Origin: Candidatus Zixiibacteriota bacterium
GTDB lineage: Bacteria; SM23-81; DAOVCL01
Assembly (NCBI GenBank): GCA_030670005.1
Contig: DAOVCL010000105.1
Coordinates: forward strand, 1-7,142
Direction: 5' to 3'
DNA: 7,142 nt
The notes beneath the pieces were generated by a model that was not told the origin of the DNA, made no database searches, and saw only the letters and a program-made list of their open reading frames with translations. The translations under genes and the position numbers were made by a program. Positions 5,234 through 7,142 of this stretch are shown here, piece by piece; within the stretch, counting starts at the first letter, position 1, and every line of letters starts with the position of its first letter.

Positions 5234-6039
5234 CAGTAAAGAGGGATAAGGTTACCACCAAAACATTCTTGCAGCTCAAAGCCGAGGGGGAGAAGCTTGC
5301 CCTCCTTACTGCCTACGACTGGCTCACCGCAAGGCTCTTGGACGATTGTGGAATAGATGGCATACTGGTGGGGGATTCGGCGAATATGGTCTTCTATGGC
5401 CAGCCCACCACCCTCTCCATCACTATGGATCAGATGATCTACCACACCAGGGCGGTGGCCAAGGCGGCCACCAGGGCCCTGGTTATTGGGGATATGCCAT
5501 TTATGTCCTATCAGGTAGATACCCAGGAGGCACTGAGGAATGCCGGAAGGTTTCTCAAGGAGGGGGGAGCTCAGGCGGTGAAACTGGAGGGGGGTAAGGA
5601 GATCGTTCCCACGGTGAGGAGGCTGGTGGAAGTGGGGATACCGGTTATGGGGCATATCGGTCTACTCCCTCAGTCAGTGCACCGCTTTGGGGGATATGGG
5701 GTAAGGGGGAAGGGTAAGGAGGAAGCCGACTATCTCTGGGAGAGCGCCAGCCTGCTGGAGGATGCAGGTTGTTTCTCCCTAGTTCTGGAGAAGATCCCCA
5801 CGGATTTGGCCAAGAGGATGAGCAGGGAGCTGAGGATTCCCACAATTGGGATTGGGGCTGGTCCCTTCTGTGATGGTCAGATCTTGGTAGTGCAGGATAT
5901 GCTCGGCCTCTTTGAGGAGTTTAAACCCAAGTTCGTGCGCAGGTATGTCGAGCTGGCCACCCAGGTAAGGGAGGCCTTCCATCACTACATCGAGGATGTA
6001 AAAAAGGGAAATTTCCCCTCCTCCCGGGAGAGCTATTGA
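5230..6039 (+). CDS. panB: 3-methyl-2-oxobutanoate hydroxymethyltransferase (ketopantoate hydroxymethyltransferase)
   Basis: PanB adds a hydroxymethyl group from 5,10-methylenetetrahydrofolate to 2-oxoisovalerate, giving ketopantoate, the first committed step to pantothenate and CoA. From the ATG at 5230 it is 269 residues, close to the usual 265-ish. LTAYDWLTARLLDD (26-39), ILVGDSANMV (45-54, metal Asp 49), GDMPFMSY (87-94, metal Asp 88), AVKLEGG (116-122), GHIGLLPQSVHRFGGY (141-156) and LVLEKIP (184-190, catalytic Glu 187) are all present. The frame could be extended upstream to 5167, but that adds 21 residues unlike the family and lies inside the kinase gene. The ATGA overlap with the kinase stop marks coupled translation. 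It uses the folate made through FolB and FolK upstream. Confidence 0.96.
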   Translation: MTVKRDKVTTKTFLQLKAEGEKLALLTAYDWLTARLLDDCGIDGILVGDSANMVFYGQPTTLSITMDQMIYHTRAVAKAATRALVIGDMPFMSYQVDTQEALRNAGRFLKEGGAQAVKLEGGKEIVPTVRRLVEVGIPVMGHIGLLPQSVHRFGGYGVRGKGKEEADYLWESASLLEDAGCFSLVLEKIPTDLAKRMSRELRIPTIGIGAGPFCDGQILVVQDMLGLFEEFKPKFVRRYVELATQVREAFHHYIEDVKKGNFPSSRESY

Positions 6040-6040
6040 G

Positions 6041-6892
6041 ATGATTACCATTGAGGGGATAACCCAGATGAGGGGGGTCTCCCGGAAGGCCAGGGAGGAG
6101 GGGAAGCTCATTGCCCTTGTCCCCACTATGGGCTTCTTCCATGAGGGGCACCTCAGCCTGATAAGGAAGGCCAGGAAGGTAGGTGACTTGGTGGTGGTTT
6201 CCAGCTTCGTCAACCCCTCCCAGTTTGGCCCGGGGGAGGATTATGGGGCCTATCCGCGGGAACCTGAGCGGGACAGGACCTTGGCCGAGGAGAATGGCAC
6301 GGATGTCCTCTTCTCCCCCTCTATAGAGGAGATGTATCCTCAGGGTTACTCCACCTGGGTGGAAGTGGAAGGGCTAACTGAGGTGCTCTGTGGCAGGTCC
6401 CGCCCAGGCCATTTTCGGGGGGTAACCACTGTGGTGACCAAGCTATTCCACATTGTCCAACCCCATTATGCCATCTTTGGGCAGAAGGACTACCAGCAGG
6501 CACAGGTGATCAAGAGGATGGTAGATGATCTGAACTTCGATCTGAGGATATTAGTTGAGCCCACGGTGAGGGAGCCGGATGGCCTGGCTATGAGCTCTCG
6601 GAACCTCTACCTTACCCCCGCGGAGAGAAAGGATACGGTCATCCTCTACCCCTCATTACTCAGGGCGCAAGAGCTGGTGCAGGAAGGGGAAAGGGATGCG
6701 GGAAGGATCTCAGATATGATCAGAAAGATGATCGCCGACGTAGAGAGGGCGGAGATAGACTATGTCTCCATAGTTGATGGGGAGAACTTAAGGCCCATCT
6801 CTCAGTTAAAGGGGAAGGTGCTTATTGCCCTGGCGGTGAAGATTGGTAAAGCAAGATTGATAGACAATATCCTGCTCTCGGTCGATGAATAA
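6041..6892 (+). CDS. panC: Pantoate--beta-alanine ligase (pantothenate synthetase)
   Basis: PanC joins pantoate and beta-alanine through a pantoyl-adenylate intermediate, the last step of pantothenate synthesis. It is 283 residues, full length. VPTMGFFHEGHLSLI (27-41) carries the HIGH-type nucleotide motif HEGH (34-37); most relatives have GALH or GYLH where this has GFFH. NPSQFGPGEDY (58-68), CGRSRPGHFRGV (117-128), IFGQKDYQQ (146-154) and MSSRN (184-188, the KMSKS-like position) complete the active site. The ATG follows the panB stop by one base, and GGGAG lies 9-12 bases upstream within panB. It is the last gene of the operon; panD (aspartate decarboxylase, which makes beta-alanine) and panE (ketopantoate reductase) are not in the window. 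No clear terminator follows. Confidence 0.96.
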   Translation: MITIEGITQMRGVSRKAREEGKLIALVPTMGFFHEGHLSLIRKARKVGDLVVVSSFVNPSQFGPGEDYGAYPREPERDRTLAEENGTDVLFSPSIEEMYPQGYSTWVEVEGLTEVLCGRSRPGHFRGVTTVVTKLFHIVQPHYAIFGQKDYQQAQVIKRMVDDLNFDLRILVEPTVREPDGLAMSSRNLYLTPAERKDTVILYPSLLRAQELVQEGERDAGRISDMIRKMIADVERAEIDYVSIVDGENLRPISQLKGKVLIALAVKIGKARLIDNILLSVDE

Positions 6893-6923
6893 CCCAGCGC
6901 AGCAAAGCCGCAACCAAACAAGG

Positions 6924-6995
6924 GCCACAGATTACACAGATTTCACTGAATCTATAGAACAAGAATGACACCAATAAACGAATCTACACGAATAG
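6924..6995. repeat. Fragment of a second dispersed repeat family
   Basis: GCCACAGATTACACAG (from 6924) followed by ATTTCACTGAATC, with ACAGATT occurring twice at a 9-base step, then AATAAACGAATCTACACGAAT at about 6975-6995 (given as AATAAACGAATC and TACACGAAT). Such strings recur in intergenic DNA of many environmental bacteria, from recollection. No matching inverted arm is visible before the window ends, so the element may continue beyond it or be truncated. It differs in sequence from the elements at 1972 and 3344. Confidence 0.5.
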
Positions 6996-7142
6996 ATAAT
7001 TATGAATATAAAGTTAACTCTTTCCATAAGAAGATTAAGGCAATAATAACGAAAGGGTTTCAAGAGATCGGTGGCCTCTATCACTCATAGTGTGTGAAAT
7101 TCATTCAGAATCTATGGAAAGTCTGTTGTAAAAGTTCAGTGA

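Noticed and set aside
6965..7090. 41-codon open frame from ATG at 6965 downstream of panC
   Set aside because: It has no ribosome site, starts inside a dispersed-repeat fragment, and shows no recognisable motif; a weak likeness to GxxExxY proteins was not convincing.
1..7142. CRISPR array, SECIS element, integrase or transposase
   Set aside because: No regularly spaced repeats, no UGA-containing gene with a downstream hairpin, and no recombinase-like frame were found on either strand.

Overview
The window looks like the chromosome of an anaerobic, selenium-using bacterium, most likely of the Desulfobacterota/Deltaproteobacteria type. The grounds are a SelB C-terminus followed downstream by a tRNA-Sec gene, and a tightly packed folB-folK-deoxynucleoside kinase-panB-panC cluster of a kind I associate with that group. 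The genes use many AGG/AGA arginine and GGG glycine codons. The taxonomic call is inference; the gene calls are not.

Layout. Bases 1-669 encode the C-terminal winged-helix part of SelB (the start lies off the window). Bases about 670-1860 are a visibly more AT-rich stretch on the other strand. It carries a two-gene unit: a small DUF5678-like protein, then a retropepsin-like aspartyl protease gene broken by an in-frame TAA before its active site. Bases 1863-1964 are selC, tRNA-Sec with anticodon TCA and an encoded CCA end. A MITE-like repeat (about 1972-2135) follows. Next, at 2200-3342, is a protein with the fold signature of an LL-diaminopimelate-type aminotransferase in which the PLP-binding lysine and phosphate-binding residues are replaced, so it is a probable pseudoenzyme. 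A second, damaged copy of the repeat lies at 3344-3500. Bases 3755-6892 are the folate/pantothenate operon, and bases 6893-7142 hold another dispersed-repeat fragment and no convincing gene.

How the genes fit together. SelB and tRNA-Sec together decode UGA as selenocysteine. FolB and FolK make the pterin precursor of folate. PanB consumes 5,10-methylenetetrahydrofolate to make ketopantoate, and PanC joins pantoate to beta-alanine, so one transcript links a cofactor to a pathway that uses it. The five genes overlap by 10, 8 and 4 bases and are then separated by 1 base, which points to one mRNA with translational coupling from a promoter near 3662-3690.

The most unusual items are the lysine-less aminotransferase-fold protein beside the selenocysteine genes, the broken protease unit between selB and selC, and the family of short inverted-repeat elements in the gaps. 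I see no CRISPR array, no transposase, no rRNA and no complete new defence system.
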